Made by a program: the position numbers and the translations under genes. Below the pieces are notes generated by a model that worked only from the letters and a program-made list of their open reading frames with translations, was not told the DNA's origin and did no database searches. A stretch of DNA of 64,000 bases from Fictibacillus arsenicus (GTDB taxonomy: Bacteria; Bacillota; Bacilli; Bacillales; Fictibacillaceae), in the NCBI RefSeq assembly GCF_001642935.1, contig NZ_CP016761.1, forward strand, positions 1,426,001 through 1,490,000, given 5' to 3'. Each line of letters opens with the position of its first letter. Position 1 is the first letter of the stretch. Of the stretch, positions 1-8,199 are shown piece by piece.

Positions 1-381
1 ACTGTGACCAGCAACGATAATTTTATCTGGATCAACAAGAGGATGGTTTTTAAGGGTTTGAAGTGCCTGTTCAGAATCTTCAACAAGCTCCCAAAGGCCG
101 GTTGATAACCAGTCTCCTTCACTTTTACCTGTTCCTCTTTTATCGTATCGAAAAGTGATAAAACCTAAATTCGTTATGTATTCAGCAAGTTCTTTATAAA
201 CATTTAGCTGATACTTACCCTTAGGACCATTTCCATTGCGATCTAGAGGACCAGATCCAGAGATGAGCAGAACGGCTGGATATTTTTCAGTGTTGTTGAT
301 CGTCTCGGGGATTGTGAGGGTACCATACAATTTTTTATTCCCTGCGATTTCAATTTCTTTTTCTGTGAATAATGGAGTCAC
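1..381 (-). CDS. Alpha/beta hydrolase, partial (C-terminus beyond left edge)
   Basis: Only the first 127 codons lie in the window; the reading frame runs off the left edge. A GTG start at 379-381 is favoured because a GGAGG lies 8 bases upstream, and the nearby ATG in another frame is followed at once by TGA. The protein has the PAVLLISGSGP strand/oxyanion region, RYDKRGTGKS typical of S9/BAAT-like alpha/beta hydrolases, and ends exactly at a VAGHS nucleophile elbow with the catalytic serine at the window border. It resembles the YfhM/DUF-type acyl or peptide hydrolases; the substrate cannot be told. Confidence 0.85.
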   Translation of the reverse strand, partial: MTPLFTEKEIEIAGNKKLYGTLTIPETINNTEKYPAVLLISGSGPLDRNGNGPKGKYQLNVYKELAEYITNLGFITFRYDKRGTGKSEGDWLSTGLWELVEDSEQALQTLKNHPLVDPDKIIVAGHS

Positions 382-478
382 ATTTAAAACCTCCGTCCTC
401 AAAATGGAAAATACTTCTTAATATTGATATTAGTACAAAGGTTTACAAATGCAATATTTATTTTTCTTGTGATCAATA

Positions 479-507
479 ATAAAACCCGCCAGGAGTTTCC
501 TGACGGG
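479..507 (-). terminator. Rho-independent terminator of the SEC-C gene
   Basis: On the minus strand CCCGTCAGGA and TCCTGGCGGG pair across a 3-base loop (one G-U pair), followed by TTTTATT. It lies 20 bases past the stop of the SEC-C protein gene. Confidence 0.85.
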
Positions 508-528
508 AGAATATGAAATATATGATAG

Positions 529-1566
529 CTATACGCTTAATAGTTCTTTCATTTCACGGTAGCGAGATGAAAGACTAGCTGGTGATACGCCGTATTTCTT
601 GGCTGTTTCAGCTTGTGTGGAGTTAATGCCTCTAATATCTTTTGATACGAGGTAATCCAATGCCGCAGCATAGATTTCTTCTTTACGAATGGCTGGCTTT
701 GATTCGTTGATGTATTCACTCCAAAGTTTTTCAGCCTCTTTAACAACTTCTGTTTCCGCATTAGCTTTAACCAGTTCAGTTACAGCTGTGTACTTTTCAT
801 CTTTCTCTTCCGAATCACTTGGAGCTTCAGCATTTTTCGCTTCTGCAGACTTTTCAGAACTAGCTTCCTTTTGTTCAGCTTTAGGCTGCGGAACCCCTGC
901 AGATATATCGATTAACGAAAGCTGCAGTACAGCCGGGAATTGATTTTTGAAAATCTCTTTTGCATCTGCTAATGGCTGGAGTTTCTCAACGGCATCTTTT
1001 AATGGCGGCAGCTCAGAAATAGGCATCTCTACATAGCCGACATAAAATTCGTAATTGATTCCGTTCGATACGAGAGTTCCAAGCAATGCGCTGTCTGTTT
1101 TCGGTTTTTCAGCAGCGTTGATTGTCACATCGTACAGTTTCTCTGTCCATATGTCTTTTACTGTAAAAATAAAGCCTGTTTTTTGTTCGACGACTTTATA
1201 TAGTGAAGGCACTGTATTTGTCCAGCCGGCTAAGATCTCGGCAACTTCAGGCTTAACAGAGTTCTTCACCTTTTCGACATAAAGCTCAACAGGTGTTTTG
1301 CCGCCATTTATTTTAGAACAGAAAACTTCCCAGCAAACAGCGATGTTCGCATACGTTTGCTCCTGGTCTTTGCCAACCGGATATTTTTTCACATACTCAG
1401 ACGTACGTGCTGCTAAATCCTGCTGATAGTTCTCAAGGGCAAATTTGATAAGGCCTTCTTGATGAAAGGACACTTCGCGTGTTTGCTCTTCTTTATGTAA
1501 GCAACATTTCTTATATTTTTTTCCGCTGCCACAATAGCACGGATCGTTTCTTCCTATCATTGACAT
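529..1566 (-). CDS. SEC-C motif protein with C-terminal helical/HTH-like region
   Basis: 345 residues starting MSMIGRNDPCYCGSG. The start at 1566 is chosen over a longer in-frame reading to 1635 because GGAGG sits 6-7 bases before it. Residues about 5-21 form a SEC-C zinc-binding motif (CxCGSGKKYKKCC), the module found at the end of SecA and in many otherwise unrelated proteins. The middle is uncharacterised, residues about 225-265 are Lys/Glu/Ala-rich and probably disordered, and the last 50 residues (TQAETAKKYGVSPASLSSRY) look like a helix-turn-helix. A partner-binding or regulatory role is inferred only; function unknown. Confidence 0.8.
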   Translation of the reverse strand: MSMIGRNDPCYCGSGKKYKKCCLHKEEQTREVSFHQEGLIKFALENYQQDLAARTSEYVKKYPVGKDQEQTYANIAVCWEVFCSKINGGKTPVELYVEKVKNSVKPEVAEILAGWTNTVPSLYKVVEQKTGFIFTVKDIWTEKLYDVTINAAEKPKTDSALLGTLVSNGINYEFYVGYVEMPISELPPLKDAVEKLQPLADAKEIFKNQFPAVLQLSLIDISAGVPQPKAEQKEASSEKSAEAKNAEAPSDSEEKDEKYTAVTELVKANAETEVVKEAEKLWSEYINESKPAIRKEEIYAAALDYLVSKDIRGINSTQAETAKKYGVSPASLSSRYREMKELLSV

Positions 1567-1760
1567 GCTATTCCTCCAGTTAAACCACTTACTTATCCTG
1601 TACATACTAGCATAAATCGGTATTTTTTCAAACAACTAATCACCAGACAACATTTTATCATAAAAATGGTTAAGAAAAAATCATTCAATAGGTTGGTTTT
1701 TCGCGCTCTGAAACCTTTATTTAGTAAAAGGCGTCTAAGCAGAAAAGGGGGATTTACGAT

Positions 1761-2667
1761 ATGTGGAAATTATGGAAAGTGTGGGTATTGATCTGTGTCT
1801 TATTATTAGGAGCCTGCAGCAGCAATGGAGGAAGTAAAAAGGAAGCTGAATATAACATGGCAGGTGGCGACAGTTCAGAAGGGAAGATGGAAGTTTCTAA
1901 GTCATCTGCAGATGAAGGGTCAGTTTCATCCGAAAAAAGCGAAAAGAAACAATCTATCCAAGATCAGCGGAAAGTTATCTATAACGCGGATCTGCGAATA
2001 ACCGTTGAAAAGCTGCAGAACGCGATGGAAACGGTGCGGAAGATGGTTGATGATAAAGGCGGTTATATCGTTGAATCCAACACGAATATCGGCGAGGAAG
2101 GCTATCAGGACGGGATGATGACGGTACGTGTTCCAATGAATGGTTTCCGGCCTTTTTTACAGGAAGTGAAGGATTTAAGCGAAGGGGCTCCGCATGAAAG
2201 TGTACGAGGGGAAGATGTCACAGAAGAATATGTGGATCTGTCTTCTCGATTAAAAGCGAAGCAGCAGGTGAGAGATCGGCTTGAATCATTTATGAAAGAG
2301 GCTGAGAGAACAGAAGACTTATTAAAAATCTCTTCAGATCTTGCAAGAGTACAAGAAGAAATTGAACAGATTGAAGGAAGGCTTAACTTTTTAAAAAATC
2401 AAAGCGATTACTCGACAGTTACTATCCAGTTTGAAGTGAAGAATTTGAAGGCTGAGAAGCTGCAGACAGGTGATTTAGACACCTGGAAAAAAAACGAAGA
2501 TGCTATTCATGGAGACGGTAAACTTCTTTGTTTCTGCGATTTCATTTATCGTTGTTGCATTATTTGGATTAGCGCCTGTGTGGATTGTGCTGATACCCGT
2601 TGTAATCTGGATCTGGAGAAGGACAAAAGGGCAAAAGAAAAAGCCGGGTTCTCCGACATCCATGTAA
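1761..2667 (+). pseudogene. DUF4349 lipoprotein, frameshifted at an A8 tract
   Basis: The frame opens with a lipoprotein signal (LLLGACSS, Cys about residue 20), a Ser/Lys/Glu-rich linker and a DUF4349 domain with a long coiled coil (about residues 70-235). At 2487-2494 there are eight A residues. The genomic frame then runs into an unrelated Cys-rich tail ending at 2783, while the +1 frame continues as the expected membrane anchor (METVNFFVSAISF, then IVLIPVVIWIWRR) and a basic tail stopping at 2665-2667. Removing one A (WKKTKMLFMETV) restores an intact ~302-residue protein. The lesion may be a real mutation, a homopolymer read error, or tolerated through transcriptional slippage. DUF4349 proteins are membrane-anchored and uncharacterised. 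Confidence 0.85.
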
Positions 2668-2710
2668 TAAGTAGATACGTTTTATTCATGTCAGATAACA
2701 GGTACGTCAG

Positions 2711-2764
2711 AAACACCCTCTGCAGCCCGGATAACAGTCCGGAAGCTGAAAGGGTGTTTTGGCT
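2711..2764 (+). terminator. Terminator after the DUF4349 gene
   Basis: AAACACCCT at 2711-2719 pairs with AGGGTGTTT at 2751-2759, with an inner CCGG/CCGG hairpin, then a short T run. Its place 44 bases past the restored stop at 2667 supports the shorter, frame-corrected gene end: the uncorrected frame would read through it to 2783. Confidence 0.75.
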
Positions 2765-2805
2765 TTTACGGCACCTTTTTTAAGGGTGAACCGTGACCAA
2801 AAGCC

Positions 2806-3036
2806 TTATCCGAGAAAAGCTTTGTATTCTTCAGTCAGTGTCATAAAACGCTCTTTATCTTTTTGATCCAAGGCATTGTCGATTTCTTTTTCATAATACT
2901 CTTTGTAGTAACTGTGCAGGGCTTCATCCAGAACCATTTGGGCAATAAGGCTGAAGGCAAATGGGTCTCTTTTTTGCTGTTTGTACTTCACCATCTCATT
3001 TTGGTTTTTGTTAAAAGAAGTGTTTTTGTCTTTCAT
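2806..3036 (-). CDS. IDEAL domain protein
   Basis: 76 residues, start preceded by AAGGAGGG. The C-terminal half (LIAQMVLDEALHSYYKEY through LTEEYKAFL) matches the IDEAL domain, a short helical module of Firmicute proteins named after its I-D-E-A-L sequence, here IDNAL. IDEAL modules occur alone or fused to other domains and are thought to mediate protein contacts; MecA-ClpC adaptor and ComK-related proteins are known users. The N-terminal 25 residues are polar and probably disordered. Single gene, convergent with the DUF4349 lipoprotein gene. Confidence 0.75.
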   Translation of the reverse strand: MKDKNTSFNKNQNEMVKYKQQKRDPFAFSLIAQMVLDEALHSYYKEYYEKEIDNALDQKDKERFMTLTEEYKAFLG

Positions 3037-3358
3037 CCTGTTTCCCTCCTTGAAATTATCTCCCTATCCAATTTAACCTTTTATGTTTCTAGGTTTCTAC
3101 TAGTATACTGAGCAAGGTGCTCAATGACAACCATTTTATTTGAAAATTCTGAAAAAAATTTGATAATCATTCCAATGTACTGTATTTTCACCACCTTTTG
3201 GTAATTGTTTAATCGTTTGTGACATTATTACGGTTTGCTTTCCCATTTGTTTCAAGTGTTATAATTTAGTGTTATTTATGTGTTTATTTTGTGTTACTTA
3301 CTATTTCCCCGTATTTTAAGAGGCTTAAACACTAAGAAACACATAATTGAAAAAAACA
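3037..3358. other. AT-rich intergenic stretch, no gene seen
   Basis: No start with a ribosome binding site and no conserved motif on either strand. It lies between the divergent IDEAL gene and the thiamine leader and probably carries only the IDEAL gene promoter. Confidence 0.5.
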
Positions 3359-3388
3359 TTGACTTTTAAACTGGTATGTGAGTAGGAT
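3359..3388 (+). promoter_or_regulatory. Probable sigma-A promoter of the thi operon
   Basis: TTGACT (3359-3364) and TAGGAT (3383-3388) are separated by 18 bases and lie 25 bases before the TPP aptamer. The -10 is imperfect. Confidence 0.55.
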
Positions 3389-3412
3389 GGTGTTAAATCA
3401 ATATCGTCATTT

Positions 3413-3504
3413 CCGCTAGGGGTGCTTATGTTTTTAAGCTGAGAGAAGGTGATAGCCTTCGACCCTTTGAACCTGATCCGGTTAATACTGGCGTAGGGAA
3501 GCGG
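3413..3504 (+). ncRNA. TPP riboswitch (THI element)
   Basis: The aptamer has the standard conserved blocks: AGGGGTGC, CTGAGA with GAAGG, ACCCTTTGAACCTGATC and the closing GCGTAGGGAAGCGG. P1 is CCGCT (3413-3417) with AGCGG (3500-3504). Binding of thiamine pyrophosphate should stabilise P1 and favour the downstream terminator. The four genes after it are all for thiamine salvage, which agrees. Confidence 0.97.
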
Positions 3505-3534
3505 CGTGGTCCATTACAATCTACAATCGTAATA

Positions 3535-3567
3535 GCCACCCGCTTTTCATTTGCGGGTGGCTTTTTT
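3535..3567 (+). terminator. Riboswitch expression-platform terminator
   Basis: GCCACCCGC (3535-3543) pairs with GCGGGTGGC (3553-3561), followed by six T. The 5' arm can alternatively pair with GCGG-C-GTGGT at 3501-3510 (one bulge), which includes the 3' strand of riboswitch P1. P1 formation and antitermination are therefore mutually exclusive: an OFF switch acting on transcription. Confidence 0.92.
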
Positions 3568-3652
3568 GCGCTATCAGAAAATATAGCTTATTAGCATGAT
3601 GATTTTCGACGTGGCACCAACAAGTTTAAGTCCATCGTATAAGTGCAACTAA

Positions 3653-3676
3653 GGTTGACGCGAAAGGCTTGGCGTC
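3653..3676 (+). other. Short inverted repeat in the thi leader
   Basis: TTGACGC and GCGTCAA flank a 10-base spacer about 30 bases before the thiD ribosome binding site. There is no T tail, so it is not a terminator; it may shape the leader mRNA. Confidence 0.35.
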
Positions 3677-3719
3677 AAGCAAATTTTCTTTAAGTTTCTA
3701 GTTTAGGAGGGGAATCGTG

Positions 3720-4541
3720 ATGGGACAATTAATCAAAGTATGCAAAGCACTGACAGTCGCTGGTTCTGACAGTGGAGGCGGTGCAGGTATTCAGGCTGAC
3801 GTGAAGACATTCCAGGAATTTGGTGTGTACGGAATGTCTGTACTAACTGCCGTTACGGCACAAAACACGACGGGTGTCCAAGGGGTGTATCCAGTTCCTC
3901 TGGATGGATTGGAGCAGCAGTTAACGTCAATCGGAAGCGACCTTAAGCCTGACGCAGTAAAAACAGGTATGCTATTTTCAGGTGAATATATTGAAAGTGT
4001 TGCCTTTTTTATTAAAAAGTTTGGCTGGAGCAACCTGGTCGTCGATCCTGTTATGGTTGCGAAAGGCGGGGCAAGTCTTCTAGGTGAGGAGGCTCTAGAA
4101 GCGATGAAAATGTATATGCTGCCCCTCGCCAAAGTAATCACACCTAATATACCTGAAGCTGAAGCGCTGACAGGGATAGAGATTACGGGTGATGAAGCAA
4201 GACATGAAGCGGCTCGCATCCTGTTTAATATGGGCGCTGATTATGTGGTGATAAAAGGCGGACATATGGAAGATGAGTTTGTTTCAGACCTTGTCTACAA
4301 CGGTAATGAAATGTGTGAACTTATTGATAAACGAGTTTACACAAAAAATACACACGGTACTGGCTGCACATTCTCAGCAGCAGTTGCAGCTGAATTAGCT
4401 TACGGAAAAACGATGGAAAACGCTGTTCGAAATGCGAAAAAGTTTATCCAGACGGCGATCGAACATGGTATTGATGTCGGTTCCGGACATGGACCTGTAA
4501 ATCATTTTGCTTATAGGAGGATTCTTCATGAACAACACTAG
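3720..4541 (+). CDS. thiD: Hydroxymethylpyrimidine (phosphate) kinase ThiD
   Basis: Phosphorylates HMP and then HMP-phosphate to the pyrophosphate used by ThiE. About 273 residues, normal for the family. The ribokinase-fold signatures are present: [18 protein letters not shown] near the N-terminus, DPVMVAKGG in the middle, [11 protein letters not shown], and the ATP/anion-hole motif [12 protein letters not shown] near the C-terminus. ATG 3720 is 9 bases after GGAGG; an in-frame GTG at 3717 is an equally readable alternative. First gene of the riboswitch-controlled operon; its last 14 bases overlap thiM, so translation is probably coupled. Confidence 0.95.
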   Translation: MGQLIKVCKALTVAGSDSGGGAGIQADVKTFQEFGVYGMSVLTAVTAQNTTGVQGVYPVPLDGLEQQLTSIGSDLKPDAVKTGMLFSGEYIESVAFFIKKFGWSNLVVDPVMVAKGGASLLGEEALEAMKMYMLPLAKVITPNIPEAEALTGIEITGDEARHEAARILFNMGADYVVIKGGHMEDEFVSDLVYNGNEMCELIDKRVYTKNTHGTGCTFSAAVAAELAYGKTMENAVRNAKKFIQTAIEHGIDVGSGHGPVNHFAYRRILHEQH

Positions 4542-5427
4542 AATACAAGAATGGAAAGCATTTGTAGAACAGATTAGGAAAGAGCGGCCGCTAGTCCACC
4601 ATATTACGAATAATGTAACGATGAACTTTCTCGCCAACGGTGTTCTGGCAGCGGGTGGAAGTCCTATCATGGTTCATGACGCGCGGGAAGTAGAAGACGC
4701 AGTTGCTGTGTCCGACGCATTGGTACTTAACATCGGAACTTTGGAAGAAGCCGCAGCTGAATCTATGAAACTTGCACTTCGTAAAGCGATGCACTGTGGA
4801 GTGCCTGTCGTCCTTGATCCCGTAGGAGTAGGACTCTCTTCATTCCGCCAGGAAACCATCAAAGAATTGTTGTCAGAATATTCACAATCGAAGGAAGTCA
4901 GTCCCCAAACAATTCTGACAATTTGCGGGAATGCAGCAGAGATGAAATTTCTCGCTGGTCTTGGCTGGGATGGCCGGGGAGCGGACGGCGACCTCGGCAA
5001 TTCTGAAGGTGATTTACACCAGCTTGCAATAGCTGTTGCAAAACAGACGGGGTGTATTATAGCAATGACGGGTGAGAAGGATGTCGTTTCAGATGGAGAG
5101 AGGGTTATCGAACTTTCACATGGTCACTCGATGCTTTCGCTAGTGACAGGGACTGGCTGTTTTGCTACTTCAATGATTGCGCTGTATCAGGCTAATCAAA
5201 AAGATGAAGCAGTACACAAACTTTCTTTTCTAGAGCGCACTGCTCTTGCGCTTCTGATGCTCACGAAAGCGGCAGAGGAAGCTGTGAAAACATCGAGAGG
5301 ACCAGGAAGCTTTCAAACAAAGCTTTTAGATGAACTTTTTTTATTAGAAACTACGGAATCCATTTGGCAGGATAAGATCAACTGGCTTGAGAGATCACCA
5401 GCAGTTGAGAGAGGTGCACACAAATGA
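4528..5427 (+). CDS. thiM: Hydroxyethylthiazole kinase ThiM
   Basis: Salvages 4-methyl-5-(2-hydroxyethyl)thiazole by phosphorylation, supplying the thiazole half for ThiE. 299 residues. Family motifs are VHHITNNVTMNFLANG and AAGGSPIM at the N-terminus, VVLDPVGVG, ICGNAAEM, and the catalytic TGTGC loop near residue 213. The start at 4528 follows TAGGAGG with 8 bases spacing; the seven codons upstream in the same frame belong to the thiD end. Its stop overlaps the thiE start by four bases (ATGA). Confidence 0.95.
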   Translation: MNNTRIQEWKAFVEQIRKERPLVHHITNNVTMNFLANGVLAAGGSPIMVHDAREVEDAVAVSDALVLNIGTLEEAAAESMKLALRKAMHCGVPVVLDPVGVGLSSFRQETIKELLSEYSQSKEVSPQTILTICGNAAEMKFLAGLGWDGRGADGDLGNSEGDLHQLAIAVAKQTGCIIAMTGEKDVVSDGERVIELSHGHSMLSLVTGTGCFATSMIALYQANQKDEAVHKLSFLERTALALLMLTKAAEEAVKTSRGPGSFQTKLLDELFLLETTESIWQDKINWLERSPAVERGAHK

Positions 5428-6098
5428 CAGAAATCTTACAAGTGAACCTGGCTCATAAGCTATCACTCTATTTTGTAGCAGGTACGATGAACTGTGAGTC
5501 TCCAGAGTCTTTTCATGAAATTCTTCTTCAGGCTGTTAAAGGCGGCATCACAGCTTTTCAATACCGTGAAAAAGGCGCAAAGTCTTTAATAGGTGAAAAT
5601 CGGTTAGAAGCAGCAAAGAGGGCTAAAGAAATTTGCAGGGATCATGGAGTGCTTTTTATTGTGAACGATGATCTGAAATTGATGAAAGCTGTGGATGCTG
5701 ATGGTCTTCACGTCGGACAGACAGACGGGAGCTTAGCTTTTATTCGCAAAGAGACAGAAGGCAAGATCCTCGGCGTTTCCGCGCATACCCTTGCTGAGGC
5801 AAAAGATGCTGTTGATCACGGGGCTGACTATATCGGAGCAGGTCCCATCTACGCAACTGTTACCAAACCTGATGCGCAGGAGCCTGTAGGAACAGGGATT
5901 TTCCAAGAGTTCCGAACAAACGAGATAAGCGTTCCTGTAGTTGGAATTGGCGGAATCTCTTTGGATAATGCTGCATCTGTTATCAGTGCTGGTGCAGATG
6001 GAGCGGCAATCATCTCAGCGATCAGTCAGTCACAAGATCCGTTCAAAACATCTCGGAAATTGCTCATGGACATATTAAACGCAAAGAGGGGATTGTAA
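5424..6098 (+). CDS. thiE: Thiamine phosphate synthase ThiE
   Basis: Joins HMP pyrophosphate and thiazole phosphate to thiamine phosphate. 224 residues with a TIM-barrel layout and the diagnostic motifs FQYREKGAKS (pyrophosphate binding), FIVNDDL, DGLHVGQTDG, GAGPIYATVTKPDA and VVGIGGIS. The ATG sits in an ATGA overlap with thiM. It is the junction enzyme of the operon, using the products of ThiD and ThiM. Confidence 0.96.
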   Translation: MTEILQVNLAHKLSLYFVAGTMNCESPESFHEILLQAVKGGITAFQYREKGAKSLIGENRLEAAKRAKEICRDHGVLFIVNDDLKLMKAVDADGLHVGQTDGSLAFIRKETEGKILGVSAHTLAEAKDAVDHGADYIGAGPIYATVTKPDAQEPVGTGIFQEFRTNEISVPVVGIGGISLDNAASVISAGADGAAIISAISQSQDPFKTSRKLLMDILNAKRGL

Positions 6099-6614
6099 GT
6101 GAAAATTTCAGTTCAAAAGCTTACACTCATGGCAATGTTTGTTGCTATAGGCACTCTGGCTTCACACATATTGTGGATTCCAGCAGGTGTTGCAAAAGCT
6201 TTTCCAGTTCAGCATGCGATAAATGTCATCGCTGGTGTAATATTAGGCCCTCTGCCTGCAGTGATTGTAGCTTTCGCGATAGGGCTTTTGCGTAATTTGA
6301 TTGGTGTCGGTTCGCTGCTTGCCTTTCCAGGTGGGATGATTGGAGCATTGTTAGCGGGGTATTTTTATAGAAGAGCTAAAACTTATAGAGCAGCAGCGGC
6401 AGGTGAGTGGATCGGAACAGGTCTTATAGGAGCGGTAATTGCAGTTCCGGTCGCAGCCCTTTTCTTAGGATCAAAGACAGGTGCATTTTTCTTTGTGCTT
6501 CCGTTTCTCACAAGTTCTGTTGCCGGTGGAATTATTGGATGGATGGTACTCAGGTTGATTAGAAAAAGTTCATACGTAAATCTGAATGCAGAGTCACACG
6601 AAAAATCTATTTAA
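6099..6614 (+). CDS. thiW: ECF-type thiazole uptake S component ThiW
   Basis: 171 residues, five to six hydrophobic segments. The N-terminus (MKISVQKLTLMAMFVAIGTL) and GxxNLIGVGSLLAFPGGMIGALLAG-like core, read in pieces, are those of ThiW, the substrate-binding membrane subunit of an energy-coupling-factor transporter thought to import the thiazole precursor. GTG start directly after the thiE stop, with an AGAGGGG site inside the thiE end. The ECF ATPase/T subunits are not in this window, as expected for a shared module. Its place with thiM makes thiazole import the natural role. Confidence 0.9.
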   Translation: MKISVQKLTLMAMFVAIGTLASHILWIPAGVAKAFPVQHAINVIAGVILGPLPAVIVAFAIGLLRNLIGVGSLLAFPGGMIGALLAGYFYRRAKTYRAAAAGEWIGTGLIGAVIAVPVAALFLGSKTGAFFFVLPFLTSSVAGGIIGWMVLRLIRKSSYVNLNAESHEKSI

Positions 6615-6687
6615 GATCATGCACCGAATAGGCCTCCAAACCGTACACTGAGTACTATCACCCGGTGAAAAGGGGGCCTTTTATCAG

Positions 6688-6927
6688 ATGAAAAAACGAC
6701 CAAAACAGTGGGTTTATGCCGAAATGCTGCTTATGTTCTTGGGACTGCTGCTCGCCATCTATAACGGAAAGTATTGGGAGAGCCCTTCTGTATTATTTTC
6801 GATCTTAATGGCTATCTTTATATTCCGAGCAGTGGAACGAAGAATATTTAAACAAAAAACAGAATTTTGGTTTAACGTCGGGATGGCCGGGATCTTCCTT
6901 ATCCTAGGCGTCATACCTCTTTTATAA
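6688..6927 (+). CDS. Small membrane protein of unknown function
   Basis: 79 residues: a basic start (MKKRPKQWVYAEM), then three hydrophobic segments (about residues 11-24, 34-47, 62-78) separated by charged loops. AAAAGGGGG precedes the ATG at about 12 bases. An 8-bp inverted repeat (6630-6637 with 6672-6679) spans the gap after thiW and overlaps this ribosome binding site, so it may partly terminate the thi transcript or mask this start. No family recognised. Confidence 0.6.
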   Translation: MKKRPKQWVYAEMLLMFLGLLLAIYNGKYWESPSVLFSILMAIFIFRAVERRIFKQKTEFWFNVGMAGIFLILGVIPLL

Positions 6928-7205
6928 CGCTCTATTCCAAGATTGTTGCGTATAATTTCTTACGCTTCATTGAAAAGTTGATTGAAGTGCAAGGTGCGAG
7001 ACTCCTCGAAAATGAAAATCGCATTTTCTTCGTGCGATGTAACGCTGTCGAAGCCTTCCTTGTCCTGCGGAACGAGTGTGACAGGTGAGACTCCTAATGG
7101 CGCAGTGCGCCAGGAGGCTCACCGCACGCTCCGCGGAGAGCGAGCGGCCTGGAACGGAAATCAACTACTTTAAAAACATCAAAGCTTGCGAAAACAGCCT
7201 TTAAA
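6927..7205 (+). repeat. MITE-like palindromic repeat, copy 1 (long form)
   Basis: Begins at the stop of the preceding gene. Core landmarks are AAGTTGATTGAAGTGC, GGTGCGAGACTCCT, GACAGGTGAGACTCC, GGAGGCTCACCGCACGC, AAAGCGAGC-like block and GGAACGGAAATCAACT. The outer ends (GCTCTATTCCAAGATTGTTGC and GCGAAAACAGCCTTT) are roughly inverted copies of each other. Relative to the short form at 14314 it carries about 55-60 extra bases at about 7006-7063. Short open frames on both strands here are not genes. Confidence 0.85.
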
Positions 7206-7284
7206 AAAATTCAGAATGCAGACTGTTGTTGATAGGCAGTCTGTTTTTTATGTTTCTAGGCAGGTGTATATTTTGAGTAAATCT

Positions 7285-7343
7285 TTGACATAATGAAGCC
7301 TAACGTAATAAAATAATTTTACGTAAAGTATTATTTTTACGTA
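7285..7343 (+). promoter_or_regulatory. Promoter and triple TACGTA operator of the clpP operon
   Basis: TTGACA (7285-7290), 18-base spacer, TAAAAT (7309-7314). Three ACGTA cores occur at 7303-7308, 7320-7326 and 7338-7343, 17-18 bases apart, the first inside the promoter spacer and the others just downstream. This arrangement suits repression by the HTH protein encoded by the next gene. Confidence 0.7.
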
Positions 7344-7375
7344 GGGAGTAAATTCACAAAAGTGAGGTGATGTGA

Positions 7376-7978
7376 GTGAATAGGAATCAAACCGTACCAG
7401 AAACATTTATCGTCACAGAGCCAGAACAGGCTGCAGCACTTCTGCATCCTGTCAGGTCAGAGATCATAAGCTTATTGAAGGAACCGAGATCTGCGACAGA
7501 ACTATCAAAAGTGATGAATGATTCCGCTCAAAAGGTGAATTATCATCTAAAGACACTGGAAAAAGTCGGTCTTGTTATGAGGGCAGGCACAAGGAATGTA
7601 AGAAACCTTGTAGAAGTTCTTTATAGAAGTGCGGGGAAAACTTTTCTGTTATCTGATTCACTCGGTCTGTCACAAGAAACCATCCGAAAACTGAAGGGTC
7701 AGACTGCACTAGCTCATGTATTATCTTTAACGGAGAAAATAAAACGAGACGCCGTATCCCTTATGGAAGAGGCTGAGAATGAGGAAATTCCGAGTGCAGT
7801 CATGGAGATGGAGCTCTCACTTTTAGGCGTAGAAGAACGGCAAGCTTTTTTACAAGATTACTCAAACATGCTTTCAGAACTGATTAAAAAACACCATGAT
7901 CCAAAACAGGGAAAATCCACAACGTTTCATGTTTCAATGGCGATGTACCCAAAACCTGAAGGAGGCGGCACAACGTGA
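7376..7978 (+). CDS. ArsR-type winged-helix transcriptional regulator
   Basis: 200 residues. Residues about 18-85 form an ArsR/HTH_20 winged helix (LHPVRSEIISLLKEPRSATE, then QKVNYHLKTLEKVGLV). The C-terminal 110 residues are helical, without the metal-binding cysteines of classic ArsR sensors, so the signal is unknown. GTG start at 7376 (the codon before is TGA) after GTGAGGTGAT. It overlaps the next small gene by four bases, making a three-gene operon with clpP, and is the likely reader of the TACGTA sites upstream. Confidence 0.85.
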   Translation: MNRNQTVPETFIVTEPEQAAALLHPVRSEIISLLKEPRSATELSKVMNDSAQKVNYHLKTLEKVGLVMRAGTRNVRNLVEVLYRSAGKTFLLSDSLGLSQETIRKLKGQTALAHVLSLTEKIKRDAVSLMEEAENEEIPSAVMEMELSLLGVEERQAFLQDYSNMLSELIKKHHDPKQGKSTTFHVSMAMYPKPEGGGTT

Positions 7979-8184
7979 AAGAGGAACAGAAGAGTACGGT
8001 TACACCGATAAAAAAAGATCAAGTTACGGAAGAATCAAACGTGATCCCGATGAAAAGAGAAGTGCAGGTTGAGGGTGCTGACAGTCAGCAGCAGCCGGCG
8101 AAGATTATTTTTATTACATCAGGATTCGGGAAAATAAATGTTCCGAATACTACAAGCACAAGCCCGATGGCAATCGCGGCATAA
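7975..8184 (+). CDS. Small hypothetical protein between regulator and clpP
   Basis: 69 residues beginning at a GTGA overlap with the regulator stop. The first 45 residues are polar and probably disordered; the end (AKIIFITSGFGKINVPNTT) is more ordered. No family recognised. Its fixed place, overlapping the regulator and 15 bases before clpP, suggests it works with them, for instance as a protease adaptor or substrate, but that is inference. Confidence 0.6.
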   Translation: MKEEQKSTVTPIKKDQVTEESNVIPMKREVQVEGADSQQQPAKIIFITSGFGKINVPNTTSTSPMAIAA

Positions 8185-8199
8185 ATAGGAGGAAAACAG

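Noticed and set aside
236-421. 61-codon plus-strand frame
   Set aside because: Shadow of the minus-strand alpha/beta hydrolase.
2500-2783. Cys-rich C-terminal tail of the DUF4349 frame
   Set aside because: Product of the A8 frameshift: it lacks the expected membrane helix and reads through the terminator.
6967-7173. Short open frames on both strands
   Set aside because: They lie within the MITE-like repeat; their peptides recur wherever the repeat does and lack ribosome binding sites.
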